Of a DNA stretch of 64,000 bases, positions 25,666 to 36,138 are shown piece by piece. A program made the translations under genes and the position numbers. This stretch comes from Prado023 sp963798745 (GTDB lineage: Bacteria; Actinomycetota; Actinomycetes; S36-B12; CAIYMF01), in assembly GCA_963798745.1 (NCBI GenBank), contig CAWCUF010000002.1, positions 1-64,000 on the forward strand, given 5' to 3'. The notes under the pieces are model-generated. The model saw nothing but the letters and a program-made list of their open reading frames with translations, did no database searches and was not told where the DNA came from. Numbering within the stretch: position 1 is the stretch's first letter; each line of letters starts with the position of its first letter.

Positions 25666-27036
25666 TCAGTATCCGACTGGTCGGCGATCACGTAGGGCGT
25701 CGGCGACGGCGTCGGTGGCACCGTCGAGCATGGTGCGCTCAGCCTCGTCGAAGTCGCCTTCGGCAACCGTCGCGCGCAGCCGATCCCACTGATCCAGCAC
25801 CGCGTCGAGCACCGCAGGGCGATCCGTGCTCCAGATGACCTCCTCGAACAGTCGGGCGATCCGGGCCAGGACGAGCGGGTCGTGGCGGCCGTAGCGGCGC
25901 GGCTGCGTGACAGCGAGGTCGAGCAGGTCGGTGAGGTCCGGTCGCGCGAGCACCAGGCGCACCACGCCCTGCTCGTCGTCGTGCACCTTCGCGCCGAGAT
26001 CCCGATCGGCCACCTCGCACAGCAGTGCACTGCTGTGCCCGAGGGCGTGAACAGCGGTGGTGGGGTCGTTGATGCCCGGGGAGAGTGCCTTGACCACGAC
26101 ATCGGTCAACTGGCGCAACCCGTAGGCGATGTCCTGCGCTGCGGTCCGCTCGAACGAGGTGCGCAGCGCATCGGCGACGGCAGCCTGCAACTCGGCGCGG
26201 CGCTCCCCGGCCAGTGGCTGGTCCGGGTCATGGGACCACGCCCAACCGACCGGGGTGCCGGTCACCAGCGAGTCGCCGGGACGCTGGTCGATGCGCAGGA
26301 CGCAGTCCGTGCTGGTGGCCGCCGCGACCAGGGTGCCACCGTCCAGGGAGGACAGGAAGCCAGAGTGCCCGGCCATCATTCGGCACGCATCCGCGGGCCT
26401 CGTCGGCACCGGGATCTGTGGGGCCTGCTCCTGCGAGCTGCCCAGCACCATGCGCACCGTGCGGCTGGCTTCCTTGTGCACGTCGAGCAGCATCGTCTCC
26501 ACCCGGATCTCGCGGGCCAGGTGCGACAAGAAGGCGACCAGCGCCAGCACGCTGGCGATCGCGAGCAGGAAGGCCAGCGTGACGGAGAGCTGGGGCACGA
26601 ACCCGCCCTGGTCCTCGGTTCGGGAGCGCACGGTGCGCAGCACGGTCAACGCATAGGCGAACGTGGCCAGGAACAGGGCCAGGGTGCCCTGCACCACCCG
26701 ATCCCGGGTGAAGTTGCGCAACAGCCGGGGGGAGAACTGGCTGCTGGCCAACTGCAGGGTCACCACCGTCAGCGAGAACGTCAGGGAGGTGACCGTGATC
26801 ATCGAACCGGCCACCGCGCTGAGCACCGCCCGGGCGGCGTCCGGCCCGCCGCTGAACAGGTAGTCGTAGAGCACGTTCGGCAGCTCGTCGGCGACCTGCT
26901 CGTCCACCTTGGGCAGCAGCACGCCCGTGATGGTGGCCAGCACCACCGCAACCGCGGGCAGGGGCCACAGCTGGGTGCGCGCCACATCGGAGATGACCGC
27001 CCAGCGCCCGTTGTCCGGGCTGGCGCTATTCATCAA
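25666..27036 (-). CDS. DUF2254 membrane protein
   Basis: This 456-residue protein has four TM helices in the first 170 residues (LWPLPAVAVVLATITGVLL; SMITVTSLTFSLTVVTLQLA; GTLALFLATFAYALTVL; LAFLLAIASVLALVAFLSHL) and a soluble C-terminal half containing ALSPGINDPTTAVHALGH. That layout and motif are those of DUF2254 proteins, predicted membrane proteins of unknown function. It begins at ATG 27036 with no strong ribosome site; the second Met is one codon later. It does not look like part of an operon. Confidence 0.85.
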   Translation of the reverse strand: MMNSASPDNGRWAVISDVARTQLWPLPAVAVVLATITGVLLPKVDEQVADELPNVLYDYLFSGGPDAARAVLSAVAGSMITVTSLTFSLTVVTLQLASSQFSPRLLRNFTRDRVVQGTLALFLATFAYALTVLRTVRSRTEDQGGFVPQLSVTLAFLLAIASVLALVAFLSHLAREIRVETMLLDVHKEASRTVRMVLGSSQEQAPQIPVPTRPADACRMMAGHSGFLSSLDGGTLVAAATSTDCVLRIDQRPGDSLVTGTPVGWAWSHDPDQPLAGERRAELQAAVADALRTSFERTAAQDIAYGLRQLTDVVVKALSPGINDPTTAVHALGHSSALLCEVADRDLGAKVHDDEQGVVRLVLARPDLTDLLDLAVTQPRRYGRHDPLVLARIARLFEEVIWSTDRPAVLDAVLDQWDRLRATVAEGDFDEAERTMLDGATDAVADALRDRRPVGY

Positions 27037-27192
27037 CGGTCAGCAGGTCGGGGTGAGCCACACTGCAAACTCCCAGACTGGGCGCCCTCGTGCAACACGC
27101 GACACACGTGGGGATCCCCGTGGTCCCGAGGCCGGCGCGTGGTAGTCATCGAGTCGTAGGCTCCACCCACCATCGAGTTGCCGGGAGGGACC

Positions 27193-27627
27193 ATGGCCGA
27201 GGACGGGTTCACCAGCGAGGAACGCGCCGCGATGAGGGAGCGGGCAGCAGAGCTCAAGTCCGCCGCGCGCCGCGGCTCCGGGAGCAAGAAGGCGCAGGAT
27301 GACGAGCAGGACTGCCTGGCCAAGATCGCGGAGATGCCCGAGGCCGACCGGGTCATCGCCGAGAAGCTGCACGCCATAGTCGGCGCGCACGCCGCCGATT
27401 TGGCCCCGAAGACCTGGTACGGGATGCCTGCGTACGCTCGCGAGGGCAAGGTGATCGTGTTCTTCAAGCCCGCGGCGAAGTTCAAGGTCCGCTACGCCGA
27501 GGTCGGCTTCAACGAATGGGCCAACCTCGACGACGGCGACCTGTGGCCGACCGCGTTCGCTGTCACGGCGATGACCGCCGAGGTCGAGTCGACCCTCACC
27601 GACCTGGTCGTGCGGGCCATCCGCTGA
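27193..27627 (+). CDS. DUF1801 domain protein
   Basis: This is a 144-residue cytoplasmic protein. The charged N-terminal helix (MAEDGFTSEERAAMRERAAE) and the domain with PKTWYGMPAYAREGKVIVFF and RYAEVGFNEWANLDDG are typical of the DUF1801 (YdhG/iron-chaperone-like fold) proteins common in actinobacteria. The biochemical role is not established. ATG 27193 has GGGAGGG at good spacing and is preferred to the in-frame ATG 15 bases earlier. A TAGGCT -10 box lies at about 27155-27160. Confidence 0.85.
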   Translation: MAEDGFTSEERAAMRERAAELKSAARRGSGSKKAQDDEQDCLAKIAEMPEADRVIAEKLHAIVGAHAADLAPKTWYGMPAYAREGKVIVFFKPAAKFKVRYAEVGFNEWANLDDGDLWPTAFAVTAMTAEVESTLTDLVVRAIR

Positions 27628-27708
27628 CCTGGCGACGGGAGCTCGCGCACTGCACGTGGGTGTGGCCCCCGTACCTTGGGTCCGAGGGCCACCCGCATCG
27701 ATCTCGAC

Positions 27709-29883
<2,175 letters not shown>

Positions 29884-29958
29884 GGTGTTGGTTCTCCTTG
29901 GGTTGGGGCGGGACTGTCGATCGGGGTGGCAGTGCGATGGTCGGCTCAGGGTGCTGCT

Positions 29959-30402
29959 TCACGCCCCAGTGGAACATGTGGGGCAGACACCCCAGTAGAG
30001 GACCTCGGCCTCGTCGATCGCGTAGCCGTGGTCCTGCGCGGCGGTCAGACAGGGGGCATGCCCCACGGCGCAGTCGACGTCAGCGATGGATCCGCAGCAG
30101 CGGCAGACGACGTGATGGTGGTTGTCGGCGACCCGGGCCTCGTAGCGAGCCACCGAACCGGCCGGCTCGATGCGCCGGACCAGGCCGGCGCCGGTCAGTG
30201 CCCGCAGCACGTCGTAGATCGCCTGGGTGGACACGTCGCCGATGTCGGCCCGCACAAGGGTGGCGATCGAGTCGGTGTCGTGATGCGGGTGTGCGTGCAC
30301 GACGTCCAGGACGGCCACCCGGGGGCGGGTGACCCGAAGGTCGGCGCCGCGCAGCAGGTCCGCGGAGTCCGACGAGTGGGGCACCCCTGCACCCTGCCGC
30401 AT
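29959..30402 (-). CDS. furA: Fur-family regulator FurA
   Basis: This is an iron/redox-responsive repressor of about 147 residues from ATG 30402 or 141 from GTG 30384; the second has a purine-rich upstream run, and the first would be leaderless behind the operator. The winged helix covers about 20-90 (LRVTRPRVAVLDVVHAH; VSTQAIYDVLRAL). Metal sites are visible as HHHVVCRCCG (about 105) and the C-terminal CPTC. It is followed by katG, the standard actinobacterial furA-katG pair. Confidence 0.93.
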   Translation of the reverse strand: MRQGAGVPHSSDSADLLRGADLRVTRPRVAVLDVVHAHPHHDTDSIATLVRADIGDVSTQAIYDVLRALTGAGLVRRIEPAGSVARYEARVADNHHHVVCRCCGSIADVDCAVGHAPCLTAAQDHGYAIDEAEVLYWGVCPTCSTGA

Positions 30403-30424
30403 TTTTTGGAATGAGTCAAGAAAA
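30401..30424 (-). promoter_or_regulatory. FurA box at the furA start
   Basis: On the minus strand the sequence CTTGACTCATTCCAAAAAA directly precedes the ATG. CTTGACT-ATTCCA is the operator type described for actinobacterial FurA autoregulation, so furA-katG should be repressed here. Confidence 0.7.
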
Positions 30425-30491
30425 GGGAGTCGCCGCATGCGGGCGGGACGTGCCAGGGGCGCGCTGCGGCGACCTCGGTTACTGTCGGCGC

Positions 30492-32183
30492 GTGCTGACC
30501 CTCGCGTGGATCGTCCACCTCGCCCCCGGCCCCCGGGCCGACGCCGTGGCGGCGCTGCGCGCAACGCTGGCCGACGCCGGGCTGGCCGACGCCGGGCTGG
30601 CCGACGCTGGGCTGGCCGGTGCCGGCGGGTCGGGCGACCAGCGGACCGCCCCGGATGTGGTCGTCGTGTGCGCGGACGAGCCGCTGCCCGCGGGGCTGGT
30701 CGCCGACTTGGTGGCCACCGACCGCCGGGTGCTGCTCCTCGGTGACACCCTGGCGCTCGGTGACCCGGATGGCAGCCTTGCCGAGGGCGCCGGCCTGCGG
30801 CTGGGTCCGACCTCGCCCGTGCATGACGTGCGCCTGCGCCGCGGGCCGGCCGGCCGGCACCTGGTCGCCGCCCCGCACCTGCACGGCGACCACGCCCACC
30901 ACGACGAGCACGAGCACCTGCGCGACCGGGTCGCCCCGGCACCGTGGGTCGCCGAGGACGTGCGCGTGCTGCGCACCGCCCGGCTCGGCCTGGTCGACCA
31001 CCCGGTGCTGACCTGGCGCCCGGCCACCGCGACCGGCGTGCTGACGCTGGGCACCACAGCGCAGGCGCTGGCGGACCGGACCCTGGTGCGGCTGATCATC
31101 GCGGTGCTGCGCGACATCGCCGGGCAGCCGACGCCGGCCGCGATCCGGGTGGGGCTGCTCGGCTACGGGGCGATCGGCCACGAGCACAGCCACGCCGTTC
31201 GCGCAGTCGAGGGGCTCACCCTGAACGCGGTGTGCGACACCTCGACCGAACGCCTCGAGGTGGCCCGGTCGGCCGCCCCGGGCGTGGCCACCCTGACCCG
31301 CGCCCAGGACCTGATCGAACGCGACGACATCGACCTGGTGGTGATCTCGACCCCTCCGAGAGCACATGCGCCCTGGGCGCTGGCGGCCCTGGCGGCCGGC
31401 AAGCACGTGGTCGTCGAGAAGCCGTTCGCCATCACGACGGCCGAGGCGGATGCGGTACTGGCCGCGGCTCGGGCTGCCGACCTGCTCGCCGTCGTCTACC
31501 AGAACCGCCGGTTCGACCCCGACCACCTGGCGATCCGGCGACTGGTGCACGCCGGGCAGCTCGGCGACGTCTTCCACATCGAGGCCTTCGTCGGTGGCTA
31601 CGGCCATCCCTGCAACCTGTGGCACTCGGACCAGGCCGTGTCCGGTGGCGCCTTCTACGACTGGGGTTCGCACCTGCTCGACCAGGTGCTGGACCTGATC
31701 CCCGGGCCCATCGAGTACGTCTCGGCCACCACCCAGAAGCGCCAGTGGTTCGACGTGACGAACGCGGACCACTCCCGGGTGACGGTGCGCTTCGTCGACG
31801 GGGCCGAGGCGGAGTTCATCCATTCCGATCTGGCTGCCGCGCTCAAGCCGCGCTGGTACCTGCTCGGCACGCGGGGGGCGATCGTCGGGCAGTGGCGCTC
31901 GGAGAAGGTGGTGTCCCGCAGCGCCATCGGCACTCTCGTGGAGGACGTGCTGGCCCCCGCCGACTCCCCGCCGCTGATCGACCTGCACGCCGCCGACGGC
32001 AGCACGACCCGGGTGGCCACCCCACCTGGTCCGGCCCACGAGTTCCACCGGGAGCTGGCCGACCTGCTGCGCCTCGGGCTGCCGATGTCGGTCACCGGCG
32101 AGCAGTCGCGCCGGGTGCTGTCGGTGATGGAGGCAGCCAGCCGCTCGGCCGCGGACTCGGGGCGCCCCGTGGCGCCGCTGTGA
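30492..32183 (+). CDS. Gfo/Idh/MocA-family oxidoreductase with unusual N-terminal extension
   Basis: This 563-residue protein is in effect two parts. Residues from about 215 are a complete NAD(P)-dependent sugar-type dehydrogenase: VGLLGYGAIGHEHSHAVRAV, then VVVEKPFAITTAEADA with the EKP motif. The first about 210 residues have no family I recognise; they include four LADAG-like 15-bp repeats and a histidine-rich stretch HLHGDHAHHDEHEH near 129-142. GTG 30492 is chosen as the start; the frame is open back to ATG 30411, but that overlaps the furA promoter. Its GTGA overlap couples it to the next oxidoreductase. The substrate is unknown. Confidence 0.85.
   Translation: MLTLAWIVHLAPGPRADAVAALRATLADAGLADAGLADAGLAGAGGSGDQRTAPDVVVVCADEPLPAGLVADLVATDRRVLLLGDTLALGDPDGSLAEGAGLRLGPTSPVHDVRLRRGPAGRHLVAAPHLHGDHAHHDEHEHLRDRVAPAPWVAEDVRVLRTARLGLVDHPVLTWRPATATGVLTLGTTAQALADRTLVRLIIAVLRDIAGQPTPAAIRVGLLGYGAIGHEHSHAVRAVEGLTLNAVCDTSTERLEVARSAAPGVATLTRAQDLIERDDIDLVVISTPPRAHAPWALAALAAGKHVVVEKPFAITTAEADAVLAAARAADLLAVVYQNRRFDPDHLAIRRLVHAGQLGDVFHIEAFVGGYGHPCNLWHSDQAVSGGAFYDWGSHLLDQVLDLIPGPIEYVSATTQKRQWFDVTNADHSRVTVRFVDGAEAEFIHSDLAAALKPRWYLLGTRGAIVGQWRSEKVVSRSAIGTLVEDVLAPADSPPLIDLHAADGSTTRVATPPGPAHEFHRELADLLRLGLPMSVTGEQSRRVLSVMEAASRSAADSGRPVAPL
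30567..30626 (+). repeat. 15-bp tandem repeat (CTGGCCGACGCCGGG), four copies
   Basis: Two exact copies, one with a single change and one weaker copy encode LADAG repeats inside the N-terminal part of the oxidoreductase gene. Confidence 0.9.
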
Positions 32184-33142
32184 CTCGCCGGGCTGCGGAC
32201 TCGCCGCCGGTGCGCTGGGGCTTCCTGGGAGCCGGGTTCGTGGCTTCGCGCGCCATGGCTCCCGCGGTGCATGCCGCCGGTGGGGCGGTGCTGCAGGTGG
32301 TCGGGGCCCGGGACGTGACCCGCGCGCAGGGTCTGGACCCGGTCCGGTCGGTGTCGGACTACGCCGAGGTCTGCCACGCGCAGGACGTCGACGCCGTGTA
32401 CCTCGCGCTGCCCAACGACGACCACCTGCCGTGGGCGCTCGAGGCGCTGGCGGCCGGCAAGCACGTCCTGTGCGAGAAGCCGTTGGGGCGCAGTGCGGCC
32501 GAGGTGGCGCGCATGACCGCTGCGGCGCAGCAGTCCGGGTTGCTGCTGGTCGAGGCGGCCTGGAACCGCTGGCACCCGCGCACCCAGCGGTTCGCGGAAC
32601 TCGTCGCATCGCTCAGAGGCCGCTGCGAGGTGCGGGCCCGGTTCACGTTCCCCGGGGTGCCCGAGGGCAACTACCGGCTCGATACGGAGCGTGGTGGGGG
32701 AGCCCTGCTGGACGTGGGCTGCTACGGGGTGGCCGCGGCTCTGGTCGCCCTGGGCTCGGCGGTGGATGTCGAGTCGGTGCAGCGGCAGCTCGGCCCGACC
32801 GGGGTGGACCTGCGCACGCACGCGGTGCTGTCCTCTGTGCTCGGAACCGCGGCCGTGACCGCGTCCATCGACGACCCCGAGGCGCAAGGGCTCACGGTCG
32901 AGTCGCCGGGTTGCTCGATCGAGTTCGTCGGGCCGGCGTTCACCACCTGGAACACTCCCAGTGAGTTGCGCATCGTCTCCGACGGGATCGCGCGGGTGGA
33001 GCAGTTCCCTGCCTGTGATCCCTATCAGCTCATGATCGAGGCGGTGTCGGCCCGGATCCGCGGCGAGGCGGCATGGGTGCTGCCCCTGTCGACCTCATGG
33101 GCGGTCGCCGCCACCCTGGACGCGATCAGGCGCCACCCCTGA
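32180..33142 (+). CDS. Gfo/Idh/MocA-family oxidoreductase
   Basis: This is a 320-residue NAD(P)-dependent dehydrogenase of the sugar/inositol type. The Rossmann motif WGFLGAGFVASRAMAPAV is near 13-30, and the EKP motif is in GKHVLCEKPLGRSAAEVAR near 94-112, followed by the beta-sheet substrate domain. The GTG start overlaps the stop of the upstream oxidoreductase (GTGA), so the two are a coupled pair that may act on successive steps or form a mixed oligomer. The substrate cannot be read from sequence. Confidence 0.92.
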   Translation: MTRRAADSPPVRWGFLGAGFVASRAMAPAVHAAGGAVLQVVGARDVTRAQGLDPVRSVSDYAEVCHAQDVDAVYLALPNDDHLPWALEALAAGKHVLCEKPLGRSAAEVARMTAAAQQSGLLLVEAAWNRWHPRTQRFAELVASLRGRCEVRARFTFPGVPEGNYRLDTERGGGALLDVGCYGVAAALVALGSAVDVESVQRQLGPTGVDLRTHAVLSSVLGTAAVTASIDDPEAQGLTVESPGCSIEFVGPAFTTWNTPSELRIVSDGIARVEQFPACDPYQLMIEAVSARIRGEAAWVLPLSTSWAVAATLDAIRRHP

Positions 33143-33152
33143 GCCGACCCGC

Positions 33153-33158
33153 TAACGT
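33153..33158 (+). promoter_or_regulatory. -10 box TAACGT of the esterase gene
   Basis: TAACGT lies six bases before GTG 33165, a leaderless arrangement. Confidence 0.5.
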
Positions 33159-33164
33159 GCGAGT

Positions 33165-34232
33165 GTGCACCGTGAGTACGCGCCCGGTCCGGGCTTCCTG
33201 GCAGCGCGCGCTGCTCTGGCCCTGCCCGAGCCGGCCCTGCGCCGGATCGTGGGCCCACCGGTGGAGGTCGACGGACGGATCCTTGCCCCGGCTGTACAGC
33301 TCATGCTGCGCCTCGAGGGCTTCGTCGGCGCACTCTCCGGCGGCGGGGACGACCCGAACGCTCGACGCACCCGGCTGCGCCGTTCCGCGGCGATCGCGAT
33401 GCCGCGGGTCCGCGGCGTGCACGCCGTCGACCGGCGCATCCCCGGTCCGGCGGGCCCACTGCGGCTGCGGGTCTACCGAAGTGCCCGGGCACCGACGCTG
33501 CCGCCGACGATCGTGTACCTGCACGGCGGCGGTTGGGTGTCCGGTGACCTCGACACCCATGACGGCTCCTGCCGGATGCTGGCGCGCGAGACCGGCGCCG
33601 TGGTGGTCGCGGTGGACTACCGTCGCCCTCCCGAGCACCGGTACCCCGCCGCGCTGGACGATGCCCTGGCGGCGTTCGGATGGGCCCGCGACCACCCGCG
33701 CGACCTGGCCGCGCGCCCCGGGGCAGTCGCCGTGATGGGGGACAGCGCCGGTGGCAACCTCGCTGCGGCCCTCTGCCTGCGCGCCCGCGATGCGGGCGGG
33801 CCGGTGCCCAGCGCGCAGGGACTGGTCTACCCGGCCACCGACCTGCGATTGGGCACCGAGTCGATGACGACCCTGGGCGAGGGGTTCTTCCTCACCCGCG
33901 CAGACATCGAGTGGTACGTCGACCAGTACCTCGCAGACCCCGCCCTGCGCACCGATCCCGCACTGCGCACCGACCCCTATCTGTCCCCGCTGCTGGCTCC
34001 CGACCTCGCCGGCCTGCCGCCGGCGCACGTCTGGACCGCCGGCTTCGACCCGTTGCGGGACGAGGGCCGGGCCTACGCTGACGCCCTGGTCTGGGCCGGC
34101 GTGCCGACCGGCTACCGGTGCCTCGACGACCAGGTGCACGGGTTCTTCGGGATGGGCCTCCTGCCCGACGGGCTGGACCAGATCGCGGCGGTGTGCCGGG
34201 AGATGGGCGCGCTCCTCGAATCGACCACGTGA
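33165..34232 (+). CDS. Alpha/beta hydrolase of the hormone-sensitive-lipase type
   Basis: This is a 355-residue esterase or lipase. The oxyanion motif HGGGW is near 120-124, the nucleophile elbow GDSAGGNLAAAL near 195 (Ser), and the acid and base lie in the C-terminal part (FDPLRDEG; DQVHGFFGMG). The HGGG and GDSAG pair defines family IV carboxylesterases. A local duplication gives ALRTDPALRTDP near 265. The substrate is unknown. The gene has its own leaderless promoter and the next coding DNA on this strand is far away. Confidence 0.93.
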   Translation: MHREYAPGPGFLAARAALALPEPALRRIVGPPVEVDGRILAPAVQLMLRLEGFVGALSGGGDDPNARRTRLRRSAAIAMPRVRGVHAVDRRIPGPAGPLRLRVYRSARAPTLPPTIVYLHGGGWVSGDLDTHDGSCRMLARETGAVVVAVDYRRPPEHRYPAALDDALAAFGWARDHPRDLAARPGAVAVMGDSAGGNLAAALCLRARDAGGPVPSAQGLVYPATDLRLGTESMTTLGEGFFLTRADIEWYVDQYLADPALRTDPALRTDPYLSPLLAPDLAGLPPAHVWTAGFDPLRDEGRAYADALVWAGVPTGYRCLDDQVHGFFGMGLLPDGLDQIAAVCREMGALLESTT

Positions 34233-34274
34233 GCAGCGGATGCGCGGGCCTGGGCTGAGCGGCCCCGCCGGGCC

Positions 34275-34579
34275 TCACCAACGATCGTGGAGCGTTGCCC
34301 GGAAGAAGCGGTCGTAGATGTCGCGGACACCGTCGGTGAACTCCGCCGGCAGCGGCGCCACCGCGCCGGCCGCCGCGTTGCCGCGCGCCTGGGCGGCGCT
34401 GCGGGCGCCCGGGATCACGGTGCTGACGCCCTCGAGCTGAGCGACCCAGGCCAGCGCTGCGGTCGTCGGGGTCAGCCCCCCGTCGCCGTACAGAACACCG
34501 ACACCGTCCGACCGGTCCGGCCCAGCACCCGACTGGGCATGGGCAGCAGCGCGCTCGACGGGGACTGCGGCTCGGTCAT
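34275..34579 (-). pseudogene. Aldo/keto reductase with large internal deletion
   Basis: The start is intact (ATG 34579 with AGGAG, then MTEPQSPSSALLPMPSRVLG and RTGRTVSV, the first strand of an aldo/keto reductase). Right after it, in another frame, comes the C-terminus (LYGDGGLTPTTAALAWVAQL, STVIPGARSAAQARGNAAAG, ending YDRFFRATLHDRW). The catalytic Asp-Tyr-Lys-His core, some 200 or more residues, is missing. The junction is near 34490-34505. It cannot encode an enzyme. Confidence 0.85.
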
Positions 34580-34637
34580 GCCGACTCCTGGGGGATCGGC
34601 CGGCGATGGGCCGGCGAGGGTGCGCCGGGTCGGGCGT

Positions 34638-36029
34638 TCAGGGGGTGGGGCCCTCGAGGTGTGCGCCGTCGGGCACCTGCTGGGCTGAGCCGGCATCAAC
34701 CAGCTCCACCGTGCCGGAGACCGCCACATCGGTGCCGAACGTCCAGTCGCCCCGGACCGTCAGCGAGTCGGCCCCAGCCAGCGAGGGCGCCCCGTTCGGG
34801 AACCGCGCCTCGAAGTCCGCCATCGTCTTGAAGTGCGCGGGGTCGAGGTCCACCAGCGGGGCCGCGTCACCGGCCAGGGTGAGCCGGCCATCCGCGCCGA
34901 GCGCGTAGGCGTCCGAACGCAGCAGCAGAAGGTCGTTGGTGGTCTTCACCGGCAGGAACCGGTCCCGGCCCACCTCGATGGCGCTCGCGCCGTCGAACAC
35001 CTCGATCGCCGCACCCATCGCGGTCTCGATCTGGATCACCTCAGTCGAGCTGGGGTCGGTCGGGTCCACGTTCTTCGCGTTGCGGATCAGCGGCAGACCC
35101 AGCACCGAGCCGCGCTCGGTCAGCGCGCTGTTCAGCACCTCGAGGTCGAACCACAGGTTGTTGGTGTGGAAGTACGGGTGCCGGTGCTCGTCGGTGAACG
35201 CGTCCATGTCCTCGGGCGCGGTCTGGGCGGTGTCGCGCAGGATGAGCCGGCCGTCGGCGCGCCGGATCGCCAGGTGCCCGCCCTTGCGGTCGGCGGCCGT
35301 CCGCCGGCACAGCTCCGCGGCGTACGGCGCTCCCGAGGCGGCGAACCAGCCCGCCAGCGTCGGGTTCGGCGCCGCCCCGAGGTTGTCGGCGTTGGACGTG
35401 TTCGCGTAGCGGTAGCCCTGGTCCAGCAGGGTCTCGAGCACCCCGGAGGTGAGGATCGCGGTGTACAGGTCGCCGTGCCCGGGGGGACACCACTCCAACT
35501 CGGGATCCGCGGGCCAGGCGACCGGCGTGAGATCCGTGGCGCGCAGCTTCGGTTCCTGGTTCTGCAGGAAGTCCGCGGGCAGATCGGCCACCGCGAGGTC
35601 GGGGTGGGCGGCCAGGGCTGCCAACGACTCGGCCTGGGTGCGGAAGGAGTTCATGAGGATCAGGGGCAGGCGCGCGCCCCACGTCGCGCGGGCGTACTGG
35701 ACCTGCTCGACGATCAGGTCCAGGAACGTGCGCCCGGAGCGCACCGGCAGCAGCGACTTCGGGCCGGTGACCCCCATCGAGGTGCCCAGTCCGCCGTTGA
35801 GCTTGATGATCACGGTCTTGTCCAGCGCGGCCCGGGCGGCGGCGTCGTCGACGTCCGCGTCGGCCAGTCGGGCCGGGTCGAGCAGCGGGTCGATGGTGTC
35901 CTCGGCGATGATCCCGGTGGCTCCGGACTCCAGCGCCCGGTAGTAGTGGGTGAACACGTCGATGGCTTGCTGTGGGACACCCGCGCCCGCCATCTTGTCC
36001 TGTGCCTGCTGGAGTCCGCTGTCGCTCAT
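34638..36029 (-). CDS. UTP--glucose-1-phosphate uridylyltransferase, eukaryotic-type UDPGP family
   Basis: This 463-residue nucleotidyltransferase should make UDP-glucose (or a related UDP-sugar) from UTP and the sugar 1-phosphate. The nucleotide-binding signature LNGGLGTSMGVTGPKSLLPV is near 75-94; WCPPGHGDLYTAI near 178-190 and NADNLGAAPNP are the sugar-binding loops. This is the UDPGP family of plants and animals, not the bacterial GalU type. ATG 36029 has ACGGAG upstream. It is likely monocistronic. Confidence 0.93.
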   Translation of the reverse strand: MSDSGLQQAQDKMAGAGVPQQAIDVFTHYYRALESGATGIIAEDTIDPLLDPARLADADVDDAAARAALDKTVIIKLNGGLGTSMGVTGPKSLLPVRSGRTFLDLIVEQVQYARATWGARLPLILMNSFRTQAESLAALAAHPDLAVADLPADFLQNQEPKLRATDLTPVAWPADPELEWCPPGHGDLYTAILTSGVLETLLDQGYRYANTSNADNLGAAPNPTLAGWFAASGAPYAAELCRRTAADRKGGHLAIRRADGRLILRDTAQTAPEDMDAFTDEHRHPYFHTNNLWFDLEVLNSALTERGSVLGLPLIRNAKNVDPTDPSSTEVIQIETAMGAAIEVFDGASAIEVGRDRFLPVKTTNDLLLLRSDAYALGADGRLTLAGDAAPLVDLDPAHFKTMADFEARFPNGAPSLAGADSLTVRGDWTFGTDVAVSGTVELVDAGSAQQVPDGAHLEGPTP

Positions 36030-36138
36030 GGGTCACTCCGTGGTCGAGGGTCCGGTCGCGCGCTGGTGTGGGCGGCGCCGCCTGGCCCGGTCAGTCTAGG
36101 CAGTGGATCTGGGCGGTGGCGGGGTCAAGCGAGTCGGG

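Noticed and set aside
30567..30626. CRISPR-like repeats in the oxidoreductase gene
   Set aside because: Units are 15 bp, in frame and without spacers: they encode LADAG repeats. No CRISPR array was seen anywhere in the window.
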